Part shown: piece after piece, positions 12,113 to 23,632 of the stretch
Position numbering within the stretch: the stretch's first letter is position 1
Layout: every line of letters begins with the position of its first letter
Origin: Cryptomeria japonica
Taxonomy: Eukaryota; Streptophyta; Pinopsida; Cupressales; Cupressaceae
Length of the DNA: 64,000 nt
Assembly (NCBI RefSeq): GCF_030272615.1
Contig: NC_081415.1
Span: 235,721,803 to 235,785,802 of the forward strand
Reading direction: 5' to 3'
Translations under genes and position numbers: made by a program
Notes under the pieces: generated by a model
What the model saw: only the letters and a program-made list of their open reading frames with translations
Told to the model about the DNA's origin: nothing
Database searches by the model: none

Positions 12113-13278
12113 TATGATGTAAAAATGGTGAATGATGGAGATATCAAGAGGAAAGCTTTTCTTCCCTCTGAGGAGAGATAAAAGTTTCACTTCGGATTTC
12201 TCTTCAAACACATTTTCCACATTACATTGGAAGAGGGAGGATAATACACTAGATTCAACCTCTAGAGAAAGAGATTGAATTTTGAGTGATGGTAAGTGAA
12301 TCCCCTCTTCTGAGATTGAGATTTGAATTAATTGAATTGTGTACTTATGATCAAGTGTGAAAGTGACAAAGATCAAATTATAACTCAAGATATAAGAATA
12401 GGATGAAATTGTGCACTTGGATCTGGCAATAATCTATCAAAATGAAGTCACCCTGCGAATTTGGGAAAAATTTGTCTAGACCATGGCGAGAATGTACACG
12501 GTCCTCCAAAAAATCCGTGAAATGAAAAGGGTTTATCCACCTCTACAAATGGAGCCCAAATCTGAAAGTACAGCGGTGCACTTGCAACCTACAAATAGAA
12601 AAGAGAGGGAAAGGTGTTGGGATTGGGAGTTTGCCTTCATGTCAAACCCCAGTTTTGGAATTAACCAAATGATGAAAGAGATTACTTGCAAGTAAATGTA
12701 AATGAAAGACTGAAATGTAAGTTACCTCAAGGGAGGTTGTAGATAGAATGTAGATAGATTTTCTTGTGTGGAATTGAATGTTGGAATGAATCTCCTCTTC
12801 AATGGTTGAATCCTTGACTTAAATGTAACACCTAGCCTTGAAGGGAAACTTGAGAATGCTCAATGCTGGAAAGGAATTCTTGCATGCTTGAATTCTCTTG
12901 AATGCTTGATCTAATGTAAACTTCCCACTCATCCAACTTATGCAAATGAGAGGACAAATGCGACTTAAATACTTGTGAATTAGGTTTAATTGATTGATTT
13001 TCCATCATAGGTCGACACTGGGGGAGTCTTCCCACTCAATGTGCAACCTCCAAAGCACATTTGAAAAGGGCCTTGCAGGGGATAGGGGTGCAACGCCCCT
13101 GTCCTGCCCTTTTTTGCAGGATAGGATGTAGTTCAGGAAATGCAGAGGGTAAGAAAGATGTAGTTCTCAGGTGTCGAGCAAGTCTCTGATCTCCGATCAG
13201 GCTTAGGGATTCAATTCGCATCCCTGAGGACCCTATTGTGGTCAAAAATTGTGAGGGTCATGATTTTATGACATTACA
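12113..13278 (-). repeat. 3' LTR of the TR-GAG-like element
   Basis: In element orientation it starts TGTAATGTCATAAAATC next to the PPT. The outer terminus is decayed (tg changed to ta at 12,113). It is collinear with 18,626-19,763, with an extra 28 bases near 12,525 that the other LTR lacks. Confidence 0.85.
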
Positions 13279-13293
13279 TTTAGCCCCCACTTT
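13279..13293 (-). other. Polypurine tract of the TR-GAG-like element
   Basis: The minus strand reads AAAGTGGGGGCTAAA directly before the TG of the 3' LTR. Confidence 0.8.
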
Positions 13294-13977
13294 AGCGAGA
13301 GTATAAGCATACGCCAATACTGTTGGTAAAGTACAAGGAAACAAGATTGAAATACTTCTACCATGTCAAGAAGGAAAGATGCACCAAGGCCCCAGTGGAC
13401 TTAGGATCTTACGACATCGATTGACAAAGTAAAAGTGAAGATCAAGAAGGGAAAACCATGACTGCAAGTAGCAAGGTTCCCCTCACTATGAATCACGAAA
13501 AAGATACCAAGATTATGAAGCAAAGCCAAGTTCACTACATAATTCTAAGTATTAAAAAGGAAAATATGAGCAGAGTGTATGCCCCCACATTAAAGTGATC
13601 GCGTGCGCCTTTTTAGGGGCAATTTATTTAAGGTAGGATACACCCAAGAGAGAGAGAAGATAGGGAGCACGTTATCACAAGGATTTATCCCCCAAGTGAG
13701 CAATAAACCCAAGGATAATGAACACAAAACACAAAGTAGTTTCGCTTTCCTCGAGGTCAGTATGTTGTATGATAAATCATGTATATCATATATGTATATG
13801 TGTATATGATAATCATCATTCCCCAAAGAAGGAAATTACCTTGGAAGAAAGAGAAGAGAGGATGTCTTTCAAGTCAACATGAAAGAGACCAAAAGAGATC
13901 TCAATGCTTTGCATCATCCCCAAATAGACACTAAGGGGAAAATAGAAGAACGGGGATACACATACAAGAATAGTCAC

Positions 13978-14021
<44 letters not shown>

Positions 14022-14064
14022 ATCTACAGTGCTAATATTGCTAATCTAGCATGACATCCACCTC
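13294..14064. other. 3' untranslated interior of the TR-GAG-like element with (AG)n
   Basis: No supported gene. An uninterrupted AG dinucleotide run occupies 13,981-14,017. Short ORFs on both strands lack known motifs. Confidence 0.6.
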
Positions 14065-15303
14065 TCAATCTTGTTGATCACTATTTTGGGAAGGTGAGAA
14101 ACATGCCAGAGGAGCGAAATCGAGCACAGCAAATGGAGCTATCACAAGATCCAAACAAGGACTATGCTCATGTGGTAAGTCACTTTGTTCGATTCTAGGA
14201 GCTAGGATTGGGGTTTGTGAAAATTTAGTTGATAAATGTTTTTCCACATTAACATATTCATACTCACTATCAGAAGCATTAGGAGTTGTATTTCCATCAT
14301 GAATAACATTTTCACCCATTTCTTCATCAAAGTTTAGAGAAAGAAGAGAAAGAACACAAATAGGAGAAAATCCATCACATGTTTATGCAAGTTATAATTT
14401 GGAGATGTCAGTTGAATATCTTGCTTAGGAGAAATGGGAATCATGTTAACTATTGGAGTCTTAGGAGATTGAGTATTTTGAGGGACAACTTCATGAGCTC
14501 GAACACGGCATCTTTGTCGGCATTCTCTCGCACAACGATTTCGTCGAGTCTTAGCGGAAGGCTGAGAAGGAGGAGGAACATTTGAAAAGTAGGAATATTT
14601 CTCTCCTTGATAGTTGAAGGTTTAGGTTGAGGTATTTTTGGTTGAACAAGAGGAGAAGAAGTCCTCTTCTCTCAATAAGAGGAAGGAAGTGGAACTGCGC
14701 CATATAAAGGAGGAATGTTAGGTGTAGGAAGGAGACCAGGTCCACCATGAGGAGGAGGTACAGGTCTAACCTTAGGAGGAATAGTTTTCTTCTTAGGAGA
14801 AGGCATAGTCACATCCATAGGAATAGATTGAAGATCTTCCTTAGGAGGGAGATTAGTTATATCTGTGAGGGGAAGAAATTCATCTTCAAGTATGATAGGA
14901 ATGTCAAGTGTTGGGGATCTAGGTTGATTGAAGGATAAGATCATATCTTTCTTCTATTTTGTATAAGATTGAAAAAGAGAATTGCTCCTTGATAGAAGAG
15001 ATTGAAATTGTTTAGGCTTCTTTTGGATGGACAAAATAAGCTATGGTTCACGGTTATGATTTCTTCATTATGAGGAAATTTCAAACATGTATGGATAGGA
15101 GAAGAAATAGCCTTCATGGAAAATATCTAAGGATATCCCAACTTCACACGGAATTGCTCGGAAGAAGGTATGATAACAAAGTCAACATCCATGGATTTAG
15201 AATGAACTTCAATAGGAAGGGTGATAGAGCCAATGCTAGGACAAGAGATTCCATCAAATAATTTCACCACTACATTAGAGGCATCATATATTGGTTTATA
15301 CAA
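14065..15303 (-). pseudogene. C-terminal part of the TR-GAG polyprotein, broken
   Basis: Minus-strand pieces at 14,944-14,672 (proline-rich, PPPHGGPGLLPTPNIPP), 14,550-14,490 (arginine-rich, RRNRCARECRQRCR) and 14,319-14,065 (acidic, then APFAVLDFAPLACFSPSQ) follow the protease-like segment. They may be the degenerate tail of one reading frame. No RT motif (such as YVDD or FGLKNA) is found in any frame here. Confidence 0.55.
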
Positions 15304-15837
15304 TCATAAAGTGAAAAGATACTCCTCAGTGATGATGTTAACCATGCAAGAGGGATCCACAAGAGCACCATGGAAAGGGATATCCTTAACCTTTGCAAAT
15401 ATGTATAAAGGGCCATCAGGTGCTCTAATTGTCTCACTAGGGTCAAATGTAAGACAATAATCCTTAGGTGTATCTTGTTTTTCTACCATATTTACCAAGT
15501 TCGGAGCCATAGAAGTGAATTCCTCAAAGGAGAAAGAAGTATACTCAGTCTCAATCACGTTAGAGGTATGAGAAGGCAAAGGATCAGTAAAAATTTTAAG
15601 ATTTTTATTAGGAGGAGCTATTGATTTATTTCCCTTATCATTCACACCTTCCATAGATATAGTAGTGTAATCAATCAAATCTTGAATCTTATTTTACAAT
15701 GCAAAACATTTCTCAGTATCATGACCAAGCTGACAATGAAATTGACAAAAGGAATTGTTATCAAAATAAGGGGATGCAAGTTTATAAGGATGAACTTGTT
15801 TTATAGGAGGAAGTTTTATAACATTTATGTGCAACAA
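15304..15837 (-). pseudogene. TR-GAG zinc knuckle and retropepsin-like segment
   Basis: A zinc knuckle of C-x2-H-x4-H-x4-C type (CQFHCQLGHDTEKC) lies near 15,710-15,760, followed by a stop. The next frame (15,678-15,304) contains DYCLTFDPSETIRAPDGP and the retropepsin-like block IPFHGALVDPSCMVNIIT. Here the catalytic D-S/T-G is D-P-S, so enzymatic activity is doubtful. The frame stops at 15,304. The equivalent knuckle in gypsy-2 is CEFHQGRGHKTSNC. Confidence 0.75.
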
Positions 15838-17464
15838 CTAAGACATGATACTATGTAAAGATTCATTCAAAGGAGTAAATTGTCTTTCTCTTTTAAAAAA
15901 ATTAGAAATAGAAGGCACACCTATTGAAGCATTCACATCATTGTTGTTGATTGTATCATTGAACTTGATGAAGCTTTTTGTTGGTTTGAACTTCGTAAAC
16001 GGTTGTTGAACACTCTCCCCTTTATCACTCGGAACCATAGGAGTAGATTTCTCCATTTGACTCACAGCCAATTGATAATTGAGGAGTGTTGCGCACAACT
16101 GCGGAAAGGAAGTAAACTCAAACAAAAGAAGCTTTTCCCTGATATCTTTTTGCAAATTAGAAATAAAAATTAGTTGAATATCATTATCAAGTACATGAAA
16201 ATAAATTTGAGCACACAAATGCTTATATCTACCAATGAAATCAGTCACTTTTTCTTTAACACCTTGTTTACAATGCATTAAATCAGTCAAAGTGATTTTA
16301 GGACCAATGTTATTTTGAAATTGTTGGATGAAAGCATTTGTTATTTGTTGAAAAGAAGTGATGGAATAAGAAGGCAAAGAGCAATACCATTGTAAAGCCT
16401 TATCTCTTAATGTTCTTGTAAACAATTTTGCAAGCAATCTTTGATCATAAGCAAAATCAGTACACAAGGTTTGAAATGTTTTAACATGTGTGAGAGGATC
16501 ACCCTTTCCATTATAGAGTTCCAATTGAGGGACCACCACATGCTTAGGTGGCATGGCTTTAATAATATCAAGAGAAAGTGGTCTCGCAACATCAAAGGTG
16601 GGCACACTAAACTTGGATTGACTCATAGAAGCAGATTGTTGTTGTAAGGAAGACACGATTTGAGCAATATTATTGATTGTTGCTTCAGTAGAAGAATTGA
16701 TGTTAGACATGGTTGATTGAGAAGGTGGTGTGATGTTATTGAAGGAAGGCATGGATTGAAAATAAGATGGTGGGACATTATGATAAGTATGCATAGGTGA
16801 TGATTGTGTAGGAAACGGGACACTCAAAGGAGGAATAAAATTGTTGATTGAATTTCCCCCTTGTGTCACATTGATTGGTTGAGGGATAATAGGAATACTT
16901 ATGGAAGACATAGGTAAAGATGGAGGATTAAATGAAGAAGAGGGATTGCCCCCATGACCAATAGTTGTAGGAATGACATTTTAAGTTGATGTAGCCATGA
17001 TGTTTGAAGTGAAAGTAGGAACACTAGCCATTGAAGTGGTCAAAGGAATAGAAGAATTGAATTGATTTGAAGGTTGTGAATAACCTAAGTTCTCAGCACA
17101 ACTCGTGATAGGCATGACATTAGAATCAACAATATGAGCAATGCCACACAATATTTCAATTCCATTCTTATCACTTTGAATCATACATTTAAGGTCGTCG
17201 ATTAATGGAAGAGCTTCACTATTAGGGTACTCTTGGGATATCCATTATTGAAAGTTATTAAATTGATTGTCCAATTTGGAAATTTGATCTATGGAAACTC
17301 TAGTCAAAGCTTCTTCTTGATCATGGAATTCATCAATTGGATAGATAGGAACATGATTAGGATGGGAAGAATCAGCAGTATCCTCATTAAAGAAGTCACC
17401 CAAATTATGTTCCATCTCCTCAGTAATTAAACCTTGGGAGGCCTTAATTCTAATGCTTCGTCTA
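15838..17464 (-). pseudogene. TR-GAG capsid (Retrotrans_gag)
   Basis: The longest open part is 16,911-15,838 (357 codons). Its first 100 residues are low-complexity, rich in S, P, N and I. A capsid domain follows, with LELYNGKGDPLTHVKTFQTL, LRDKALQWYCSLPSYSITSF and DLMHCKQGVKEKVTDFIGRY, the hallmark blocks of Retrotrans_gag. Upstream, in-frame stretches interrupted by stops at 16,981 and about 17,249 reach MEHNLGDFFNED near 17,412. So the original frame began further right. It ends at 15,838 just before the knuckle segment. Confidence 0.85.
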
Positions 17465-18606
17465 ATGAGGATAGTGTAGGTAGGACTAATAGTGGTGAAA
17501 CTTATGCACTAGATGAAAAATTTTAAATTTTAAATTTGGAACAAAGCTTACAAAATTGATTAATGCAAAATTTAAGAAAATATTGATTAAACAATTTGAA
17601 CTTTCTTGGAAGAAGAGGATGACACAACTTCCAAAAATGAAAGGAAATTGGAATTTTAAAATTAGGGCCAAGGGAATACCACTTAATTTTAAAATCAGAA
17701 TTTTTTAAACCTGGGTAGATTATAATTAACCTCTTAATTTTAAAAAATTTCTTGAAATTTGAAATTTTGAAATTTGAAGGTATTGTCAATGTTAGAGGGA
17801 TCAAAAATCGACAAAAGCAGCCAAACTTCTGGATTTAGGCTATTAAATACATTCATAACAGTCTCCCAAAATTTTGGGAAAAAAGTCGAGGACTGTGGTG
17901 GGAACGCACATGGTCTGACCAACTTTTTTTGAAATTTTCAGGGATTAATGTTACGATGATTTTAAAGCTAACCCCAAAAAATTGGCGAATTTTGCGATTT
18001 CGAGATAGGCGAAAATAAGGTTCCAATGTGGAAATAGAACCCAATTAGGGTTTTGAAGAAAAAGAGGAATTGAATTGGAAATTTGAAAAGGGTCACACCT
18101 AATGGATAGGGACACCTTGGAGAATGTTAAGAAATCTGAATTCGAATGAAAATGATTGAAATTTGCACAAAATCCAATGAAATTTGAAAATTAGGGTTTT
18201 ATGACCTAACCGCTTAATTTTTGAAATTTGAATTTTGTACAAAGGAGGGAAATTGAAAATTTGAATTGTAGGACAGAAGATAAGTCTAAAAACAGTCACA
18301 AATCTGAAAATTGAATGGAAATTCAATTTTTGCACAATTTCAAGATGATTTTTTAAAATTAGGGTTTTGACAATTAACCTCTTAATTTTGTGAATTTGTT
18401 TAGAAAATTGAACAAGGCAACGAAGAAATTGAATTTGACAACAAATCAATTTTCAAATCTAAGCCAATAACAAGCAATTTTTACAAAACACAAATTCAAT
18501 TTCAATTCTAAAAACTAGGGTTTTGAATGAATTAACCACTAAGTTTGCAGAAAAATTAAACTTGTAAATGAAAAATATGCAATGATTTTCATAATAAAGC
18601 ATGTAA
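17465..18606 (-). repeat. Leader of the TR-GAG-like element with degenerate repeats
   Basis: AT-rich, with no supported gene. The phrase ttagggtttt recurs at 18,044, 18,191, 18,359 and, as ctagggtttt, at 18,515. In the later copies it is followed about 10-20 bases on by taacc-cttaattttt. Spacing of 147-168 bases suggests an old tandem array between the primer site and gag. Confidence 0.6.
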
Positions 18607-18622
18607 GACATCAAGTTCACCA
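18607..18622 (-). other. Primer binding site of the TR-GAG-like element
   Basis: The minus strand reads TGGTGAACTTGATGTC, three bases from the LTR. It differs from the gypsy-2 primer site TGGTGAACCCGACGTG at three C-to-T positions and one end base, so both probably use the same tRNA. Confidence 0.65.
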
Positions 18623-18625
18623 AAA

Positions 18626-19763
18626 TGTGATGTTGGAAAAATGGTGAATGATGGAGATATCGAGAGGAAAGCTTTTCTTCCCTCCGAGGAGATAAAAGTT
18701 TCACTTTGGATTTCTCTTCAAACATATTTTCCACATTACATTAGAAGAGGGAGGAAAATACACAAGATTCTACCTCTAGAGAAAGAGATTGAATTCTAAG
18801 TGATGGTAAGTGAATCCCCTCTTCTGATATTGAGATTTGAATTAATTGAATTGTGTACTTATGATCAAGTGTAAAAGTGACAAAGATCTGATTATAACTC
18901 AAGATAGAAGAATATGATGAAGTTGTGCACCTGGATCTGGCAATAATCTGTTGAAACAAAGTCACCCTGTGAATTTGGGAAAAATTTGTCCAGACTATGG
19001 TGGGAATGTACACGGTCCTTCGAAAAATCCATGAAATGAATCCGAAAGTACAGCAACGCACCTGCAACCTACACACAAAAAAGAGAGCGAAAGGTGTTGG
19101 GATTGGGAGTTTGCCTTTAGGTCAAACCCAAGTTTTGGAATTAACTAAATGATGAAAGAGAGTAGTTGCAAGTAAATGTAAAGGAATGACTGAAATTTAA
19201 GTCACCTCAAGGGAGGTTGTAGATAGATTGTAGATAGATTTTCTTGTGTGAAATTGAATGTTGGAATGAATCTCCTCTTTATTGGTTGAATCCTTGACTT
19301 GAATGCAACACCTATCCTTGAAGGGAGACTTGAGAATGCTCAATGATGGAAAGGAATGCTTGAATTCTCTTGAAAGCTTGATCTCATGTAAACTTCCCAC
19401 TCATCCAACTTATGAAAATGAGAGGACAAATGGGACTTAAATACTTGTCAATTAGGTTTAATTGATTGATTTTCCGTTGCAAGCCGACACTAGGGGAGTC
19501 TTCCCGCTCAATGTGAAACCTCCAAAGCACATTTGAAAAGTATCCTGCCCCAAAATGGGGCACGGGACGGAGGCACCACGCCCCTGTCCTGCCCTTTTTT
19601 GCATGACAGGATGCAGTTCAGGCAGTGTGGAGGGCAAGCAAGATGCGGTTCTCAGGCTTCGAGCAAGTCTTCAATTTCCGATCAGGCTTAGGGATTCAGT
19701 TCGCATGCTTGAGGACCCTAATGTGGTCAAAAATTGTGAGGGTCACGATTTTATGACACTACA
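18626..19763 (-). repeat. 5' LTR of the TR-GAG-like element
   Basis: It begins tgtgatgttgg beside the primer site and ends gacactaca at 19,763. It is collinear with 12,113-13,278. Confidence 0.85.
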
Positions 19764-20348
19764 GAAACATTTGCACAATCATAAGCATCTGCAATCATCA
19801 AATGTAACCATCATAGATATATCACCTTCCAAATATATAGTATCCATTAGACATACATTGCAATCATCATAGAAGCATGTAGATCATAAAAATAAAAAAC
19901 ACACATCACATCATTTGCATCATCATCCAAGATAAAGTCATATAGATCAAAGGCATATCATATAGCTCATCGAAATCAAAGTAGTTGCATGTATAAACAT
20001 ATCTACTATCATATCATCATCCATATGTGTGGCCACATGTTGATCCAAAGGAAAATCAATGATACAAGTCAGAGCCAGTCATCAGTGAAACAATAAAATG
20101 TCCAAAGTCCCTAGATATCATATCAGTAACAATGTCCATCAAATCAAGCAACATCAGTATCAAGGAAATAAATGAACATCAATAATCAATCAGATCACCA
20201 GAGCATCATATCAGAACATCAATGAGTATCATATCAGCAGGATCAAAGTACAACAATGTATCATATGGAGAGGTCATCAAAATACAATGATGTGTGTATA
20301 TATCAATAAAGTACATCAAGGTACAAAATACAACATCTGTGAGCATAG
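19764..20348. other. gypsy-1 3' region resumed, non-coding
   Basis: No gene seen. It is rich in atcatatc and catca words like the sequence at 11,525-11,990 on the other side of the TR-GAG insertion, which supports both being one interrupted region. Confidence 0.5.
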
Positions 20349-22577
20349 TCAAGGGGTGGGATCAGTGTGACCACCTCCAGAACCTATCAGCTGAGAGCTT
20401 GAGCTACCTACACCTGTGCTACTACTAGGAGCATTCCTCCTAGGTCCCATGACCCCCTCACTGCCTCTATGTCTGTGAGATCCACCCCGCTGAGAACTGG
20501 CTACATAGCTGGGAGCCTGTTGAGCTGTCAGCACCATCACAAAGTATAAGTCCCTGTAATAGGTGGCCCGCTCGGACTGATAGACAAGAGTCTAGATAGT
20601 CTCACCTATCACCCCATACATATTTTTCTACTACAGAATCTGAACCATCTCCTCAGCTCAGCCCTGACGCTCTATCTCAGTGTCCCACTCTACTGTAACC
20701 TGTGTAATCTGAGATTGGACGACCTGTAGACCCTATTGCATTGTATCTCTCTCAACCCGAGAAATATCCTAGTCTAATGACACTGTGACCACCTATCTCT
20801 GCAAATGCACAACCTATGCCTAAGCCTGAGTGAGCTGACCCTATAGCCTCTGCAACAAGGCTTGTAATCCAGCAATCTGTACCTATTGTTGATGTGGAGG
20901 CACTCTGATCTGTAAACCATGTGGCTGAGAAGGCTGTGAATCCTGAACACCAACCTATCAAGAGGCAAGAGGGGCATATCAATCCTTGTCTGTAGAGAAA
21001 GTGGTTGAACATCCTCATCCTGCTCCTCCTCCATCGCCATCCCGCCCAATCTAATCAACCCTCCTCCTCCACCAACCTCCTTAGACTCGGTCTCTTCATC
21101 AGAAGAATCATCAATCTCCTCCTCAGATCCATCATCGTCTTACCTCTCCCTGGCCTCCACTATAGCAACATCCTCAACCCACACAAGCCCTCCTCGTCCC
21201 AACTACTACCTCCATCCACCTCCTCTCCCCCTTACACCTTGCCCACCATCCCTCACATCTCCTCCCTCATCTCCTCCTCCACCCCCACCACCACCTCCTC
21301 CCCGGTCATGACCAATCACTAATTCCTCTCCCATCTCTCCCACCCCTCCTACCTCTCCCCCATCCTTGCCTACCACCTCAGTGACCTCCCCCTCTGCCCT
21401 GATCATCATAATCATCCACCTCCTCAAGAGTAGGAATAGGATCTCCTAGCCCTGTAATTCGTGGGAACCTGTGTGTTAGAAAATACTAAGTATACTCATT
21501 TGTCATGCCCACATCAGCCACATCCACCAACATATTCCATACACAAAAAGGCAAGGAGTAGAACTCAGCCCGAGCTGTGGAAAAATTTAGTGTCGGAACC
21601 TAATCTGTCCTCTCCTTGTGCACCCTAGCGTACATAGTCATCCCTTGCGGCATAGGCTACACGCGACCAAACTGTCGGTATACCCGAGGAAGAATAAACC
21701 GCTCTACCACATAGGGGGTGCGACCCAACAGAAATCTGCTCAAAAACAAATAGGACACCTCAAATCCATCCTCGAGCCAAGGCTCACACAGTCGATACGG
21801 CCTCCACACCACTGTATCCATATCATCTAAGGCCTGCCTCCAATACTCCAACTTCTCGAGCATCGGATAGGAAGCAACCTAGCTATACATCATCACATAA
21901 GGTGCCCCTGCTGGTCTGAATCTCTCCCCAAGTGGACGGGTCACTGCTATGTGCTCCCATGCCCAAATCTGTAGAAGGGTGCACCCAAAACCTAAACTAG
22001 TCAAACCATTATAAACCACCTGATGGAGCTCATGATATAGGTGAGAAAGCAGACATATACCACAAGCATATTGCGTGCACAACCACACCATCTATCGAAG
22101 AACTCGACCCCATCCAATTAACAACCCATGAGACCTCATGTCAGGAATCAGGAAGCTACCAATCAAGTCTGCCAATACTAAAGGGAGTGGGGCATAGATA
22201 TCTACCATGTCTTGCCAAGACACTGAGTAACCTGCAATATGAGGATCCCCGAACACCTCCCGCAGAGCATTTGTCCCGCCAACCTCCTCCACATCATACA
22301 CGACCAACTCTCCTGTAATTAGAATCCAAAGAATCTGATAGACGTCCTCAGGTGTCACTGTAATCTCACCCATCGGTAAATGAAAATTATTATGCTCATT
22401 GTGTCATCCCTCGATCAACGCGATGAGTATACCCCTATTCTTTTGATAGGGTGGCATGTGCAACAAATGAATGAGACCGCAAGCCTCTATAATTGCCAAA
22501 TCATCGGCAGTTAATCGATCTCTCATCACAAAATTCTTCGGGTATTTCTCCCAAAGTATGAGAACACCTCGTTGGAT
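20349..22577 (-). pseudogene. Antisense plant mobile domain (PMD) gene inside gypsy-1
   Basis: On the minus strand an acceptor (TATAG) at 22,579-22,578 opens a frame reading LTADDLAIIEACGLIHLLHMPPYQKNRG. It continues with MGEITVTPEDVYQILWI, LLSHLYHELHQVVY, LQIWAWEHIAVTRPLG and WRQALDDMDTVVWRPY. These are blocks of the PMD (PF10536-type) domain, found in transposon-encoded and domesticated plant proteins. Stops at about 22,404 (a TGG tryptophan become TGA), 22,092 and 21,876 break it. The 3' part (21,000-20,349) is low-complexity, rich in G, S and R, ending at 20,349. Antisense extra ORFs between pol and the 3' LTR are known in Tat elements. Confidence 0.75.
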
Positions 22578-23110
22578 CTATATCAACAAGAGGAAGTATA
22601 TCAGTTTTATCTATTCTCAGCAACCAAGCAATCAAAAATCAAACAACAGAGGCATCTATCAAGTGACGACAAGCATAACATCACACAAGGAATATCCTAT
22701 CAATCAATCAAGTATCATATCAAAAACCAATCAATAAGACTCATAACGTAAACAAGTCTCATATCGAAACCCAACATCATATCGCAAACAGACCCGCATC
22801 AAAATCAAGTTTCATATCAATCAAACAAGTATCCTATCGAAGATCATTCAAACAATCAAGAAACACATCGAAATAAAGTTTCATATCAATCAAGCTTCAT
22901 ATCGTGAATCAATCAACAAGTCCCATATCGAAAATCTAGCAAAATCTAACTCGAAAATTCACAAAAGAGGGTTAGAAAATTGAACTTACAGGTGGCCCGT
23001 ACTTCGGTGGCCTCTGAAATCATCGAACTCGCTCAAATCGATGAAGATGGTAGGGGTGCCATTTCTCCTCTCCACTCCAGAGCTCCAATTCTCAACTGAA
23101 AAGTGCAAAA
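22578..23110 (-). other. Probable first exon and intron of the PMD gene
   Basis: A donor (CACCT/GTAAGT) at 22,990/22,989 and the acceptor before 22,577 define a possible 412-bp intron, rich in catatcg and catatca words. The first-exon-like sequence 23,110-22,990 has an ATG at 23,062 that stops after nine codons. Another frame stays open through IDLSEFDDFRGHRSTGHL but lacks an ATG. Confidence 0.45.
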
Positions 23111-23136
23111 ATGAGGTGGAAATGGGCCCTTGGAGG

Positions 23137-23144
23137 CTTATATA
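23137..23144 (-). promoter_or_regulatory. TATA box of the antisense PMD gene
   Basis: The minus strand reads GGGCTATATAAGCC about 75 bases before the first ATG of the presumed leader exon. It is a strong TATA match in a locally GC-richer stretch. Confidence 0.5.
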
Positions 23145-23618
23145 GCCCATGCTGACGTAGGCGGTTGTGATGTCTCGGTGGACGTGTGGGGCATGTACTC
23201 ACTATCCCCACATATTCTTAGCCCCATTTTTCAATATCATTTTTAATAAAATCTATCGGGTGATAAATTTTTAAAATCAAAATTTTTAAAATTAAAAAAA
23301 AATCAAAAATTTAATAAAAATCCAAAAAAATGAAAATTTAAACATCGCTAAAAATTCGCAAATCGTCGTGCTTCGCATCACTCTCTGGAAAACTGCATTT
23401 TTTCTCAATTTATCACTCGAGGGGGCATATCATCATTATCATAACGAATCTCCATATCAGCTTCATATCAACAAAAGCACATCAGTGTATCATATCGAAA
23501 TCAAATTTTCATATTCAGGGAATCATATAGACAATCTTGGCGACGGCATCATATCGAAAAAATTTGACGACAAATTGAGCATTTTTCTTTTAATCAACAT
23601 GTGGTCACATGACACTCC
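23145..23618. other. gypsy-1 region upstream of the antisense gene
   Basis: No gene. It has A-rich runs at 23,270-23,340 and a G-tract, ctcgagggggca, at 23,419-23,430 that resembles a second polypurine tract. Confidence 0.45.
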
Positions 23619-23632
23619 AAAGAGGTGCAAAA
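23619..23632 (+). other. Polypurine tract of gypsy-1
   Basis: AAAGAGGTGCAAAA lies directly before TGTAGACACC. It differs from the gypsy-2 PPT only by one G-to-T change and one extra A. Confidence 0.75.

Larger units (their letters stand above)
12113..19763 (-). mobile_element. Non-autonomous LTR element with gag/protease only (TR-GAG-like)
   Basis: Two related direct repeats (12,113-13,278 and 18,626-19,763) flank a 5.3-kb interior read on the minus strand. The PPT is AAAGTGGGGGCTAAA (13,279-13,293). The primer site TGGTGAACTTGATGTC is at 18,607-18,622. The interior encodes a retrotransposon gag domain, a zinc knuckle and a protease-like segment. There is no RT, RNase H or integrase, and the coding space (14,065-17,464) is too short for them. 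No convincing 5-bp target duplication is seen (flanks ttttt and gaaac). The LTRs differ by many substitutions and a 28-bp indel, so the insertion is old. It sits in the 3' region of gypsy-1. Confidence 0.8.

Noticed and set aside
11750-12181. 143-codon plus-strand ORF with S/L/H-rich product
   Set aside because: It lies across the tandem repeats and enters the TR-GAG LTR; composition reflects the repeat.
16407-16823. Alternative-frame ORFs inside the TR-GAG capsid
   Set aside because: Shadows of the gag frame, which has the recognisable capsid motifs.
18044-18524. ttagggtttt words suggesting telomeric repeats
   Set aside because: They are 147-168 bases apart, not tandem TTTAGGG.
12108-19768. 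Target-site duplication for the TR-GAG element
   Set aside because: Flanks are ttttt and gaaac; they do not match, and the left terminus is decayed.
21005-21427. Plus-strand S/P/L-rich and minus-strand G/E-rich ORFs
   Set aside because: They arise from low-complexity CCTCCT sequence in the PMD gene tail.
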